Of a stretch of 64,000 bases of DNA, positions 33,730 to 43,158 are shown piece after piece. This DNA is from Myxococcales bacterium (GTDB taxonomy: Bacteria; Myxococcota_C; UBA6777). The position numbers and the translations under genes were made by a program. A model generated the notes under the pieces. That model did no database searches. It had not been told where the DNA came from and saw only the letters and a list, made by a program, of their open reading frames with translations. Where the stretch lies: assembly GCA_020632975.1 (NCBI GenBank), contig JACKEL010000008.1, positions 124,001 through 188,000 of the forward strand, given 5' to 3'. Numbering within the stretch: the first letter of the stretch is position 1; the number at the start of each line of letters is the position of its first letter.

Positions 33730-34599
33730 TCAGAGGCCAGGGGTGGGGATATCCATCGAAAAGACCCGTCCAGGTCGCACGATGTAAAACCGCGAGCGTT
33801 CTTCTTCGTCAGGCACGAGTTCTTCGAGGAGTTTGGTAAACTCTTTGAACTCATAACGCGTGGACAAGTGGAACAACAACATCAAGCGAGGCTGCTGCTT
33901 GCGGAAAAGCTCGATGACTTCGGGCAAACAAGAGTGCGACACCTTGTTGTTGGGCTCCAAAAAGGTCGCTTCGTGGATCATCAAGGGGATGCCTTCGTTT
34001 TCGTCATGGTACACAGGGCGCGTATCTGCCGAGTAATACACCAAAGGTTGGAACTGACGCACTGCGATCGCCTCACGTCCTTCGGTCGCAACGATGCGGT
34101 TGATCTCGCTTTGTGGCTTACCTTCCAACTCAGGGCGCAAGGCCCAACGTTCTTTTTCGATGCGAAAAGCCAAAGCCGTTTGTTTGTGGACGTAGTGGTT
34201 GGCTTCTAGCACAGTCAGGTGCATCCCGCGGACCCCTTGCAAAGGCACCACTTGGCCAGGCTTTGCGGGCACCAACGTGACCAGCTCATCCCAAGGCTTC
34301 GTGACTTCTTTGAGGTAGTCGAAGTAGCGCCACAAAGTCGAGCTATCTTCAGGAAAGATCACTTGTAGCGGTGGCATCTCTTGTTGTGCCACATCCATCT
34401 CACGCAGCCGCGTGATCAAGATGTTTTGTAGCCCAGTGAAGTGGTCTGTGTGGGAGTGGGAGATCACGATGTCGCGAAAGGCCAGAAGGCGCCCTTCCAA
34501 CGCGGCATTGAGACCTTCTCCAGCATCCAACAACAACCGCAAAGGCTCAAGATACAGCCATGTCGAGTACAAAGCTTTGGAGTAAGCAAAAATCTTCAT
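33730..34599 (-). CDS. RNase Z-like MBL-fold hydrolase
   Basis: A 289-residue metal-dependent hydrolase of the RNase Z branch of the metallo-beta-lactamase fold: SHSHTDHFTG (HxHxDH), YYSADTRP, IHEATF and FHLSTRY supply the metal ligands. Members trim tRNA 3' ends or act on unknown phosphodiesters; the exact substrate is not certain here because the first glycine-rich strand differs from classic RNase Z. ATG 34599, eight bases after the murC stop, fits the domain start (MKIFAYSKALYS); an earlier start would overlap murC. Probably co-transcribed with murC. Confidence 0.85.
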   Translation of the reverse strand: MKIFAYSKALYSTWLYLEPLRLLLDAGEGLNAALEGRLLAFRDIVISHSHTDHFTGLQNILITRLREMDVAQQEMPPLQVIFPEDSSTLWRYFDYLKEVTKPWDELVTLVPAKPGQVVPLQGVRGMHLTVLEANHYVHKQTALAFRIEKERWALRPELEGKPQSEINRIVATEGREAIAVRQFQPLVYYSADTRPVYHDENEGIPLMIHEATFLEPNNKVSHSCLPEVIELFRKQQPRLMLLFHLSTRYEFKEFTKLLEELVPDEEERSRFYIVRPGRVFSMDIPTPGL

Positions 34600-34607
34600 C
34601 GAACTTC

Positions 34608-36005
34608 TTAACTTTCTGATTGAGGAGCATGGTCCTTGAAGTAAGCAGCGAGATCGCGTGCGATTTTCCACACATCACCCGCGCCCATCGTCATCAAGAG
34701 ATCGCCTTGACGCAGGTTGCTTTTAAGGTATGTATCCACTTCTGCCAAGGTGGGCAGGTATTCCACAGCGCGATGCCCATGTTGACGAGCAGCTTCCGCA
34801 AAGGTTCTTGCGTCCACACCATTGAGCGGCGCTTCTCCTGCCGCATAAACATCGGTCACAACGAGCAGATCGGCTTGGTAAAAAGACGTCACAAAGTCCT
34901 GAAAAAGATCGCGCAAACGCGAATAGCGGTGTGGCTGGAAGATCGCTACGATGCGTCGATCAGGGAAAGCCCCACGCGCGCCCGAAAGGGTTGCTCTCAA
35001 CTCAGCGGGGTGATGGGCGTAATCATCGACGACCATCACATCATGCGCTTGGCCCCAGATCTGAAAACGTCGCTGAATCCCTGCAAAGTTGGACAAAGCG
35101 CGCTTGATCACCTCAGGATCGATCTCCAACTCAAGACCCACTGCTGTCGCTGCAAGGCTGTTCAAGACGTTGTGTTGGCCCAACATCTGAAGGCGGAAAC
35201 GCCCAAGCGACCGGCCATGCCACAAGACTTCAAAGGTCGTTTCTCCCGCACCAAACTCAATGGCGTTGGCTTGGAGATCCGCTTGCATGTTGAGGCCATA
35301 CGTGATCACGCGCTTTTCGAGACGTGGCAACAAGGCCTGAATCTCCGGGTGATCTAAGCAAACCACATTCACACCATAAAAAGGAACCTTGTTCAAAAAG
35401 TTGAGATAAGAGGCTCGCACCTCATCCATATCCGCGAAAAAGTCCATGTGTTCGGGATCGATGTTGGTTGCCACCGCGATCGTCGGCGACAAACGCAAAA
35501 AGGAACCATCGCTTTCGTCGGCCTCAGCGACCAAAAAGTCCCCTTGGCCCAAGACCGCATTGCGCCCTGTCGCATTCAAGCGCCCACCAATCACGATGGT
35601 GGGGTCCACACCACCTTCTTCAAGGATGGTTGCGATCAGCGAGGTCGTTGTGGTTTTACCGTGCGTTCCAGCCACTGCGATCCCGTACTTCATACGCATC
35701 AACTCTGCAAGCATCTCTGCACGCCGAATGACCGGGATCTTGGCACGACGCGCGGCATCCACCTCAGGGTTTGGACCACGAATCGCAGAGGAGATCACCA
35801 CCACATCGGCGTCTCCCAAGTTTTCTTCGCGGTGTCCTTCACAAATCCGAATCCCCAGATCGGCCAAACGGTTCGTATTCTCCGAGGCCTTCATGTCCGA
35901 CCCCGACACCTCATAACCAAGGTTATGCAGAACCTCGGCGATACCGCTCATCCCGATGCCACCAACACCCACAAAATGGATGCGTTTGATACGCTTTTGA
36001 TACAT
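34608..36005 (-). CDS. murC: UDP-N-acetylmuramate--L-alanine ligase MurC
   Basis: Adds L-Ala to UDP-MurNAc with ATP, the first step of the peptidoglycan stem peptide. The 465-residue protein has the N-terminal Rossmann motif HFVGVGGIGMSGIAEVL, the ATP loop AGTHGKTTTT, and conserved EADESDGSF, NIDPEHMD and DDYAHHP of Mur ligases. ATG 36005 is set by GAGGT nearby; the frame is open further upstream but without family sequence. It lies alone here with an RNase Z-like gene behind, not in a dcw cluster with other mur or fts genes. Confidence 0.97.
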   Translation of the reverse strand: MYQKRIKRIHFVGVGGIGMSGIAEVLHNLGYEVSGSDMKASENTNRLADLGIRICEGHREENLGDADVVVISSAIRGPNPEVDAARRAKIPVIRRAEMLAELMRMKYGIAVAGTHGKTTTTSLIATILEEGGVDPTIVIGGRLNATGRNAVLGQGDFLVAEADESDGSFLRLSPTIAVATNIDPEHMDFFADMDEVRASYLNFLNKVPFYGVNVVCLDHPEIQALLPRLEKRVITYGLNMQADLQANAIEFGAGETTFEVLWHGRSLGRFRLQMLGQHNVLNSLAATAVGLELEIDPEVIKRALSNFAGIQRRFQIWGQAHDVMVVDDYAHHPAELRATLSGARGAFPDRRIVAIFQPHRYSRLRDLFQDFVTSFYQADLLVVTDVYAAGEAPLNGVDARTFAEAARQHGHRAVEYLPTLAEVDTYLKSNLRQGDLLMTMGAGDVWKIARDLAAYFKDHAPQSES

Positions 36006-36124
36006 ACTCACCTCGCTATGTTCTTGCACCCTACGCGCAAAGCGCACTAAAGTACCCCACTCAATTCGCGTGTGCAAGACCACGGTCTCCACGCCAACCA
36101 CGACCCTTCGGAGGTAAACCCCTT

Positions 36125-36637
36125 ATGCGCTTTGAGATCCAACACACCTTTCCAATCACGCGCGAGCCTTTCGAGCGCGACATCTTCTTCTCGAAAGACT
36201 TTCAAGTCTTCATGGACAAAGACATGAGCTTTGGCGCACGAGAGGTCCTTGAGTTCCAAGAGGACGACAAAACCTGGTTCCAACACCAACGCATCAACGC
36301 TGACTGGGAACTCCCTTCTGTGGTCCAAAAACTCGTTAAACAAAAAACCTTTTACTATTTCGAGCGCTCTCACTTCAATAAAACCACCCATCATATGACG
36401 TGGAGCATCAGCACCCCCCTGCTCACCAAACTCGATGTCAAAGGTGACCTCTGGATCGAAGAAAAAGGTACAGAGACAACGCGCCGCGTCGTTGGTGAGA
36501 TCAATGTCCCGATCTTTGGGGTGGGTGGCGTGGTCGAAAAACTCATCGCCCAAGGCATCAAAGACAGCTACGAAAAAGTCTCAAAGTGCATCCATCGCTG
36601 GATTCGAGAAGAACTCCCCAAACAAAACCCCACCTAA
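36125..36637 (+). CDS. DUF2505-family protein
   Basis: A 170-residue soluble protein starting MRFEIQHTFPI and ending with a long helix (VVEKLIAQGIKDSYEKVSKCIHRWI), with strand-rich sequence between, the outline of DUF2505 and of START/Bet v1-like folds that hold hydrophobic ligands. No ligand is known. GGAGGT lies nine bases before ATG 36125. It is divergent from murC (119 bases between the starts) and 15 bases upstream of the next gene, with which it should be co-transcribed. Confidence 0.8.
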   Translation: MRFEIQHTFPITREPFERDIFFSKDFQVFMDKDMSFGAREVLEFQEDDKTWFQHQRINADWELPSVVQKLVKQKTFYYFERSHFNKTTHHMTWSISTPLLTKLDVKGDLWIEEKGTETTRRVVGEINVPIFGVGGVVEKLIAQGIKDSYEKVSKCIHRWIREELPKQNPT

Positions 36638-36652
36638 TCTGAGGTCCATCTG

Positions 36653-38554
36653 ATGACCCCTCCACACCAAACAGAACATCCCCCAACACCGTCCAACCAA
36701 AAAGCGCTGTTAACACGTGCCGCACTCTTCGCAGTGACGGGCGTCTTGCTCTACTTGTTCTTGTTCGGGCCACTCGTCGCCTTGATGCAAGCTCAACCCT
36801 TGCGATTCAAAGCCAAAAAGACCGAAACCATCCAGAAACTCCTGCTCCAAAAACTCGATCTCCTTGAACAAGCCAAACGCTCTCCCTTGCTCGCTCATCG
36901 CGCACAACGCAGCCAAGAAGCCCTGTTGCGTTCGTGGCTAAGCCCATCACGCCTACAAAAAGCGTGGCGTGGCTTCTTGCGCCAAGGCTCTCTCTCACAG
37001 TGGAGTTTCCACGAACAAGCGTGGCGCAACCTGATCGACCAAGTCCAAAAGCGATTTCCCGACAAGGACTTGCGACACCTACACGCTTTTATCGATCTGC
37101 AAAATGGAACTTGGTTACGACTGGTTCGCGAAGCCTCCCGCTACCAAAAAGAGCCCGTCACCACCCAAGCTTTGGCGCTTTATTGGATCTGGGTCGGTCA
37201 TGCCGCCTTTTTCGCAGGACTGCACCAAGCTGCCACGTTGTCTTATGAAAAAGCCCTACAGGCCGCAGAAAAATACCCCTCTTGGGGCAAGCAAAGTCGC
37301 AGCAACTGGCGATTTCCTGGCGAGATCCTTGCTGCACGCTACCACCTCGCTTTGTTGTCTCTCTCACAAAACAAAGCCCAACAAGCCGTCCCTTACCTCG
37401 AAAAAAATATACAACACTGGGAAAAAACCTACAAACGACCCCATCAATCGCCTCTTTGGTATCACAGCGTCCTCTGGCTCGCAATCGCACTCCATCAAGC
37501 CCAACAGCCCCAAGCGGCCCAAGCCACCCTCAAAAAAGCCCTTCTGTTCAAAAGTGATACGTCCTTGGCGCAGCTCATACTTACGCAGTTTACCTCTCCC
37601 AACCAAGCTCGTCCCTACCTCGACGCTTTGATCCAAGCCAACCCACACTTTTCCTTTGCTTATCCAGACATCCAACTCACGGCACGGCTTCTACGCGGTC
37701 TCCAAGCCTCTCCACGAGCCAATCACCCCACCTCCCAACCCCAGAAGCCTCCCGCGACTTCTGCCCCTACAAGCCTCGCTTCTCGCCCTCCTACGTGCCA
37801 GCCACTTTCCAAAGCCGCCCAAGCAGATCTCGCACATGCCCTTACGATCTTCCACCGCCCCCAACGCCCCACCAAGCTCGTCCACCTCTACCAAGCTGGA
37901 AATTACAGCATCTCCTTTGCCCCCATCCCCACGGCGCTTCTCAAGTCTTGGCTGGCTCGCCTGTGTCCCAAAGACCCATCCTACGCGCCTCAACGCGCGC
38001 AACTCAAAGCCCTCCTTGCAATGCAGCTCATTCGACAAGGATACTTCCAAAAAGCCCAGCAGCTTCTTGCCCAACCCAGCCTCAAGAGATACGCCCCACA
38101 ACACCAAGGCGCGTTACTTGCGGCTCTACGCACGGATCTGCGTGTCCCCACAACCTCGCCCCGCCTCCCTTCCAATGCTTTGCTACAGATCGCCCCATGG
38201 TACCGAGGCTTGGGCGCTGAAGGTTGCCTCGCAACCCACAAGATCAACAGCGTATCAAGCCGTCGCTGTAAACAACTTCTCCCTTTCTTCCGCTTTCATC
38301 CCACTTCTTTGAAACTCTTTCAAAGCACCTTTATCAGCGATCAACCCGATCAATTCTCGCTGTTGACCCTTCAACTGAAAGATGCTCTCCTCCAACGATG
38401 GCGCATCTTTCCCAAAAAAGACCCTTCCTCACAAAGGCTACACGCCCTCCAAAAGCTTTACCGCACGCTTCCTCACGCAGCCTATCTCCTCGACCAGACA
38501 AGCTATAGCCTCGCTTGGGGCACGCTTGCCTATGCCTTTAAACGCCAGCCTTGA
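36653..38554 (+). CDS. membrane-anchored helical-repeat (TPR-like) protein
   Basis: A 633-residue protein with one N-terminal membrane segment (about 23-45) and a large outer domain of helical pairs. TPR-like units are seen around residues 170-330 (HAAFFAGLHQAATLSYEKAL, YHLALLSLSQNKAQQAVPYL, LWLAIALHQAQQPQAAQATL), then a Pro/Ser linker near 360-385 and a C-terminal half of further helices. No catalytic motif is visible. GAGGT precedes the ATG, which is 15 bases after the DUF2505 gene. Likely a scaffold in the envelope (inference). Confidence 0.78.
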   Translation: MTPPHQTEHPPTPSNQKALLTRAALFAVTGVLLYLFLFGPLVALMQAQPLRFKAKKTETIQKLLLQKLDLLEQAKRSPLLAHRAQRSQEALLRSWLSPSRLQKAWRGFLRQGSLSQWSFHEQAWRNLIDQVQKRFPDKDLRHLHAFIDLQNGTWLRLVREASRYQKEPVTTQALALYWIWVGHAAFFAGLHQAATLSYEKALQAAEKYPSWGKQSRSNWRFPGEILAARYHLALLSLSQNKAQQAVPYLEKNIQHWEKTYKRPHQSPLWYHSVLWLAIALHQAQQPQAAQATLKKALLFKSDTSLAQLILTQFTSPNQARPYLDALIQANPHFSFAYPDIQLTARLLRGLQASPRANHPTSQPQKPPATSAPTSLASRPPTCQPLSKAAQADLAHALTIFHRPQRPTKLVHLYQAGNYSISFAPIPTALLKSWLARLCPKDPSYAPQRAQLKALLAMQLIRQGYFQKAQQLLAQPSLKRYAPQHQGALLAALRTDLRVPTTSPRLPSNALLQIAPWYRGLGAEGCLATHKINSVSSRRCKQLLPFFRFHPTSLKLFQSTFISDQPDQFSLLTLQLKDALLQRWRIFPKKDPSSQRLHALQKLYRTLPHAAYLLDQTSYSLAWGTLAYAFKRQP

Positions 38555-38619
38555 CACCCAGACCACCACGCATCCATCCTTTGATTCGTTCACTCGCACG
38601 TTTTTGCAAAGGAGCATTC

Positions 38620-40197
38620 ATGGCACACAAGGTCCATCAACCCTTTCTTCTATCCCTTCTTCTGGTGGGCTTTTTCACCCTCATGAGCCACATCGCTTAC
38701 GCCGAAGATACACAACTTCCGCCTGGTCCAAGCGCCCCACCAGCTCGTAAAAATCCCGCACCATCCAACGATCCCAAAAAGAAAAAAGAAAAGACCAAAA
38801 GCACTTGGCAACGCTTTGTTGATGGTGTTGGTGATGCCGTCCCAACACCCGTTCGAAAGACTTGGCGACGCACCAAACGCAACTGGGAACGCACGGTGGC
38901 TGTCGTCGAAGCCATGCGTAAACTCGTTGGCGAAGACAAAGAAGAAAAACGCAAACGTCTCGCTCGCGAAAAAAAACAAGCAAAGCTCGACGCTTGGCAA
39001 AGTGAAGATCAAGCCATCGAAAAACGCATCCGCGAAAAACTCGAACTCACCATCCATCAACAGTCTTGTATGGGCGGCTCCGCCACGGCCTGCCTCGCAT
39101 GGGCCAAAGCACGCCCCAAGATCGTTACCCCTTGGCGCCAACTTCGCGATATCTGGAGTCGACGCGGTCATTGGGACAAACTCTACCCTGTCTGCGGCAT
39201 CCTCCGCCAACGACAAGACCAAGAGATCGAAGATCACCTCTGCTTTGCCAAAAGCCTCGCTGCACTCAAACTCCAAAAAGAAGCCACCCAGATCTACGCA
39301 GAGCTTCTTCAAAAATACCCCAAACATCCGAGCCTTCTTCTCGACGCAGGAAACCACGCACTCCAACAACAAGACTTTGCCCTCGCCATCGAGCGTTGCA
39401 AACAACTCACACAGCTTCTCCCCGAAGAAACGGACGCTTGGTACTGCCTCGCGCAAACCCAAGAAACCATCCGAATCACTGACGCACAACGCACAAAAGA
39501 CCGACTTGCCGCGCTTCAAGCCAAAAAGAACCCTCCCAAACCCACCAAAGATCCCAAACAAGCTGTGCCTTCAGGTGCCCCACCCAAGGCCGCCAAGCCA
39601 CCCCAACGGCCCAAAGCACCGCTTAAGCCACTTCCTCCCATCCCAACCGCAGATACCGTGCTAAACACGTATCACACCGCTTGCAAGCTCGGCCATCCCA
39701 AAGCATGCAACGATGTCCTACGCCTCCGACCCAGCGGAGCCAGCGGCGTCTTGTGGTGGTCCACCACCGTAACCCGCATCAGCGCACGCAACGTCTCTAG
39801 CACCACACTTCAACAAAGCTGCCGACTCATGGGGCTTTCCAGCGCTTGCCGACAACTCGCGCTTGATGCCCTCCAACAAGCACAGCGCAACGAACGTTTA
39901 CAGCGTTGGGGACAAGCCGCTTGGCTCTATGAACAAGCCACCCAACTCGCCCCCAAAGACACGACCATCTGGAAAAAAGCAGGCGACTTCTTCTACCAAC
40001 AAAAACTCTGGCAACGCGCCTGCGACGCCCTCGAACGCTCCCTCGCCCTGCAACCCAATCAACCCGCACTTTGGTACAAACTCGGGACCTGCCGCACTTT
40101 CACCGCACAATCCACTCTCCAAGGCTCCCAAGACGCCTACAAACAGGCCTGCGCACACGGCATCTACAAAGCCTGCAAAAAAATCAAATCCCCCTGA
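38620..40197 (+). CDS. secreted Sel1/TPR-like repeat protein
   Basis: A 525-residue exported protein. The signal peptide ends at IAYA. A basic coiled-coil stretch (about 75-140) precedes repeat units of two kinds: TPR pairs (LAALKLQKEATQIYAELL; WYCLAQTQETIR; WYKLGTCRTF) and Cys-containing Sel1-like ends (GGSATACLAWAK, LGHPKACNDVL, MGLSSACRQLA, HGIYKACKKI), as in Cys-rich Sel1-like proteins. A Pro/Lys linker lies near 315-345. ATG 38620 has AAAGGAG five bases upstream. A palindrome cluster begins six bases after its stop. Confidence 0.78.
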   Translation: MAHKVHQPFLLSLLLVGFFTLMSHIAYAEDTQLPPGPSAPPARKNPAPSNDPKKKKEKTKSTWQRFVDGVGDAVPTPVRKTWRRTKRNWERTVAVVEAMRKLVGEDKEEKRKRLAREKKQAKLDAWQSEDQAIEKRIREKLELTIHQQSCMGGSATACLAWAKARPKIVTPWRQLRDIWSRRGHWDKLYPVCGILRQRQDQEIEDHLCFAKSLAALKLQKEATQIYAELLQKYPKHPSLLLDAGNHALQQQDFALAIERCKQLTQLLPEETDAWYCLAQTQETIRITDAQRTKDRLAALQAKKNPPKPTKDPKQAVPSGAPPKAAKPPQRPKAPLKPLPPIPTADTVLNTYHTACKLGHPKACNDVLRLRPSGASGVLWWSTTVTRISARNVSSTTLQQSCRLMGLSSACRQLALDALQQAQRNERLQRWGQAAWLYEQATQLAPKDTTIWKKAGDFFYQQKLWQRACDALERSLALQPNQPALWYKLGTCRTFTAQSTLQGSQDAYKQACAHGIYKACKKIKSP

Positions 40198-40202
40198 TTA
40201 TC

Positions 40203-40375
40203 GGGCGGCCACAGTGGGCCGCCCCAGATTGGCCGGATATCCCCTGCTTTCGGGCGGCCACAGTGGGCCGCCCCCCTGAATCTATCCTGAATTCCCCTTT
40301 TCACGGGCGGGCCTCCGTGCCCGCCCTATCTGCCCAGCATATCCCCTGCTTTCGGGCGGGCCTCCATGCCCATCC
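40203..40375. repeat. palindrome cluster 2: four GC-rich hairpins, two in each orientation
   Basis: Four 22-base palindromes at 40203-40224, 40252-40273, 40305-40326 and 40354-40375. The first two are identical (GGGCGGCCACAGTGGGCCG..), the third is identical to the fourth unit of the cluster at 20158-20179, and the fourth is the same with several changes that weaken its stem. Starts are spaced 49, 53 and 49 bases, against 45, 53 and 49 in the other cluster. CCTGCTTTC precedes two of the four. The cluster lies between a repeat-protein gene and the clpB promoter region. Confidence 0.85.
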
Positions 40376-40415
40376 CCCAAATCCATCTTTTTTTCGATCA
40401 TTTTTTTATAGCAAT

Positions 40416-40444
40416 TTGACAAGTCTCATATCGGGATTATCTCT
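40416..40444 (+). promoter_or_regulatory. promoter candidate for clpB
   Basis: TTGACA (40416-40421) is followed after 16 bases by TATCTC (40438-40443). The upstream bases are A/T-rich, including a run of seven T. This would give a leader of about 120 bases. The CCCATAAAT at 40545-40553 faintly recalls a heat-shock -10 box but no matching -35 was found. Confidence 0.45.
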
Positions 40445-40461
40445 TGTTTGTCCGAAGAGCA

Positions 40462-40520
40462 GCAAAGATGCGCAAAGCAACAAGGGATTCTTTTTATAAA
40501 AAAGAGAGCTATCTTTGCGC
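40462..40520 (+). promoter_or_regulatory. clpB leader with two mutually exclusive stems
   Basis: ATCTTTGCGC (40511-40520) can pair either with GCAAAGAT (40462-40469) through its first eight bases, or with GCGCAAAG (40470-40477) through its last eight. A palindromic CTTTTTATAAAAAG sits in the loop. Further down, ACCC (40545-40548) could pair with the ribosome site GGGGGAG. The layout suits an RNA switch or thermometer but is untested. Confidence 0.4.
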
Positions 40521-40569
40521 TCAAAAAACGGATTATTCAAAAAACCCATAAATCGGGGGAGATCACAGA

Positions 40570-43158
40570 ATGAACATCAATAAATTAACCAATAAAAGCC
40601 GAGAAAGCTTAGGTACAGCACAAACATTAAGTGCGACCCGCGATCATGCGGAAGTCACATCTTTGCACTTATTATCGGCCTTATTAGAAGATATGAACGG
40701 CCCGATCCCAGCGATACTGGGTAAGGTTGGCGTATCGACAGCAGAGACGAAAAAGCGCGTAGAAGAGCAATTAAAAAAGCAACCACGCGTAAGTGGTGAT
40801 ACAGATCGTCCGGTCTCGCGGGGACTACAGCAAGTCTTAGAGCAATCTTTTCGCGAAGCAGAAAAATTAAAAGACGAATTTGTTAGCCAAGATACGTTAT
40901 TTCTAGCGATCATTGAGAAATCTTCTGAAACGAAACCAGTCTTCGAAGGATTGGATTTGACTTACGACCGTGTGCTCAAAGCGCTGGTCGAGATAAGAGG
41001 GAGCCAACGCGTGATGGATGCAGAAGCAGAAGGTCGTTTTCAGGTGCTTGATCGTTATTGTCGAAACCTGACAGAGCTTGCCCAGAACGGCAAACTGGAC
41101 CCTGTCGTGGGCCGCGATGACGAGGTACGTCGCGTGCTTGAAGTCTTGGCGCGTCGAACCAAAAACAACCCTGTGTTGATTGGTGATCCAGGTGTAGGAA
41201 AGACCGCTATCGTCGAAGGGATCGCGCTTCGCATCGCACGTGGCGACGTACCTTCGGGGATGAAAGATCTTACAGTCCTTCAACTCGACTTGGGCGCGAT
41301 GATTGCGGGCGCAAAGTATCGAGGTGAGTTTGAGGATCGCCTCAAATCCGTGTTGAAAGAGATCACAGAGTCCAACGGAACCATCGTCTTGTTCATCGAC
41401 GAGTTGCATACCCTCGTAGGTGCGGGAGCGGCGGAAGGCGCGATGGATGCGTCGAATATGCTCAAACCCGCGTTGGCACGAGGAGAGTTGCATACCATTG
41501 GTGCAACGACCTTGGACGAGTATCGCAAATACATCGAAAAAGACGCAGCTTTGGCGCGTCGTTTCCAACCAGTCCTTGTGGGAGAGCCAACGGTCGAAGA
41601 CACCGTGCAGATCTTGCGTGGGCTCAAGGAGAAATACGAAGTTCACCATGGTATCCGCATCCGAGACGCGGCTTTGGTGGCAGCGGCCCAACTCAGTGAT
41701 CGCTACATCAACGACCGTTTCTTGCCTGACAAAGCCATCGACTTGGTGGACGAAGCGGCCAGCCGCATCCGTTTGGAAAGCGACAGCTTGCCCGCAGAGT
41801 TGGAGCAATTGCAGCGCAAGCTCATCAACATGGAGATCGAGCGGCAAGCACTGCGCAAAGAAAAGGACCCAGCATCGAAGGAACGTCTCAAAGAACTTGA
41901 AGATACACAAAAAGACACCCAAGCTCAGTTTGACCAAGAAAAGTCTCGATGGGACAAGGAATTGGAGGCAATCCAAGATATCCGTCGATTGAAAGAAGAT
42001 CTCGAAGCCACGCGAACAGAGTTGGAACTCACCGAGCGACGCAGCGATTACAACAAAGCTGCTGAGATCAAATACGGTGTGTTGCCTGACTTGGAGAAAC
42101 GACTGTTGTTGGCCGAAGCAAGCTTGCGTGATCTCCAAACCAACGGTTCCTTCTTACGAGAAGAAGTCTCTGAAGAAGATATCGCGCAAGTGGTGTCGCG
42201 TTGGACGGGTATCCCTGTGTCCAAGATGTTGGAGAGCGAACAGCAAAAGCTGTTGACCATGGAAGATCGCTTGCGTATGCGGGTTATCGGGCAAGAAGAA
42301 GCGCTGGAGAAAGTATCTGACTGCATCCGACGTGCCCGAGCGGATCTCAAAGATGATCGTCGTCCCCTTGGCTCGTTCCTGTTCCTTGGTCCCACTGGGG
42401 TCGGGAAAACCGAGCTTGCACGCAGCTTGGCAGAGTTCCTGTTTGATGACGAAGACAACATGGTTCGCATCGATATGTCCGAATACATGGAGCGCCACGC
42501 GGTCAGCCGCTTGATTGGTGCACCTCCTGGATACGTCGGTTACGATGAAGGCGGCCAATTGACCGAGCGAGTACGTCGTCGTCCTTACTCTGTCATCCTC
42601 TTCGATGAGGTGGAAAAAGCGCATCCAGAGGTCTTTAACATCCTCTTGCAACTGCTTGATGATGGGCGTTTGACAGACGGACATGGCCGAACAGTGGACT
42701 TCCGCAACACCATCGTGATCATGACCTCAAACGTGGGCAGCGAGGCCATCCAAAAAGAACAAGATCCTGTGAAGATGCGACAGATCGTGGAGGATGCGCT
42801 GCAAGCTCACTTCCGCCCAGAGTTCCTCAACCGACTCGACGAGACGATCATCTTCCATGCCTTGGGCAAAGAACATCTCCGCAAGATCGTGGATATCCAA
42901 CTCCGCCTCTTTGAAAAACGTCTCCAACGACGCCAACTCCACTTGGAGATCACAGAGGAAGCCAAGACTTTCCTTGGCGAAGAAGGTTACGACCCCGTGT
43001 TTGGCGCGCGACCACTCAAACGAGCCATCCAACGCTTGGTGGAAGCACCACTCGCCAAGATGGTACTTGGAGGCCAATATCCCCCCGGCTCCACCGTGCA
43101 GATCGATGTCAAAGACGGTGAGTTGGTCTTTACAGCCCCCCACCCCTTCGAGGCCTAA
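40570..43158 (+). CDS. clpB: ATP-dependent disaggregase ClpB
   Basis: An 862-residue Hsp100 chaperone that, with DnaK, pulls proteins out of aggregates. ClpN domain (1-145), NBD1 with GDPGVGKTAI and VLFIDELHTLVG, a full M domain (about 405-525), NBD2 with GPTGVGKTEL and VILFDEVEKAH. Both ATP sites are canonical, unlike the paralogue at 21872-24514. The first 115 codons are AT-rich and full of TTA Leu codons, which are rare elsewhere in the window; the usage then changes to that of the neighbours near 40925. The ribosome site is GGGGGAG, about eight bases before ATG 40570. Confidence 0.97.
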   Translation: MNINKLTNKSRESLGTAQTLSATRDHAEVTSLHLLSALLEDMNGPIPAILGKVGVSTAETKKRVEEQLKKQPRVSGDTDRPVSRGLQQVLEQSFREAEKLKDEFVSQDTLFLAIIEKSSETKPVFEGLDLTYDRVLKALVEIRGSQRVMDAEAEGRFQVLDRYCRNLTELAQNGKLDPVVGRDDEVRRVLEVLARRTKNNPVLIGDPGVGKTAIVEGIALRIARGDVPSGMKDLTVLQLDLGAMIAGAKYRGEFEDRLKSVLKEITESNGTIVLFIDELHTLVGAGAAEGAMDASNMLKPALARGELHTIGATTLDEYRKYIEKDAALARRFQPVLVGEPTVEDTVQILRGLKEKYEVHHGIRIRDAALVAAAQLSDRYINDRFLPDKAIDLVDEAASRIRLESDSLPAELEQLQRKLINMEIERQALRKEKDPASKERLKELEDTQKDTQAQFDQEKSRWDKELEAIQDIRRLKEDLEATRTELELTERRSDYNKAAEIKYGVLPDLEKRLLLAEASLRDLQTNGSFLREEVSEEDIAQVVSRWTGIPVSKMLESEQQKLLTMEDRLRMRVIGQEEALEKVSDCIRRARADLKDDRRPLGSFLFLGPTGVGKTELARSLAEFLFDDEDNMVRIDMSEYMERHAVSRLIGAPPGYVGYDEGGQLTERVRRRPYSVILFDEVEKAHPEVFNILLQLLDDGRLTDGHGRTVDFRNTIVIMTSNVGSEAIQKEQDPVKMRQIVEDALQAHFRPEFLNRLDETIIFHALGKEHLRKIVDIQLRLFEKRLQRRQLHLEITEEAKTFLGEEGYDPVFGARPLKRAIQRLVEAPLAKMVLGGQYPPGSTVQIDVKDGELVFTAPHPFEA

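Noticed and set aside
40903..42138. 411-codon minus-strand frame opposite clpB
   Set aside because: Antisense of a conserved AAA+ gene; product has no recognisable domain.
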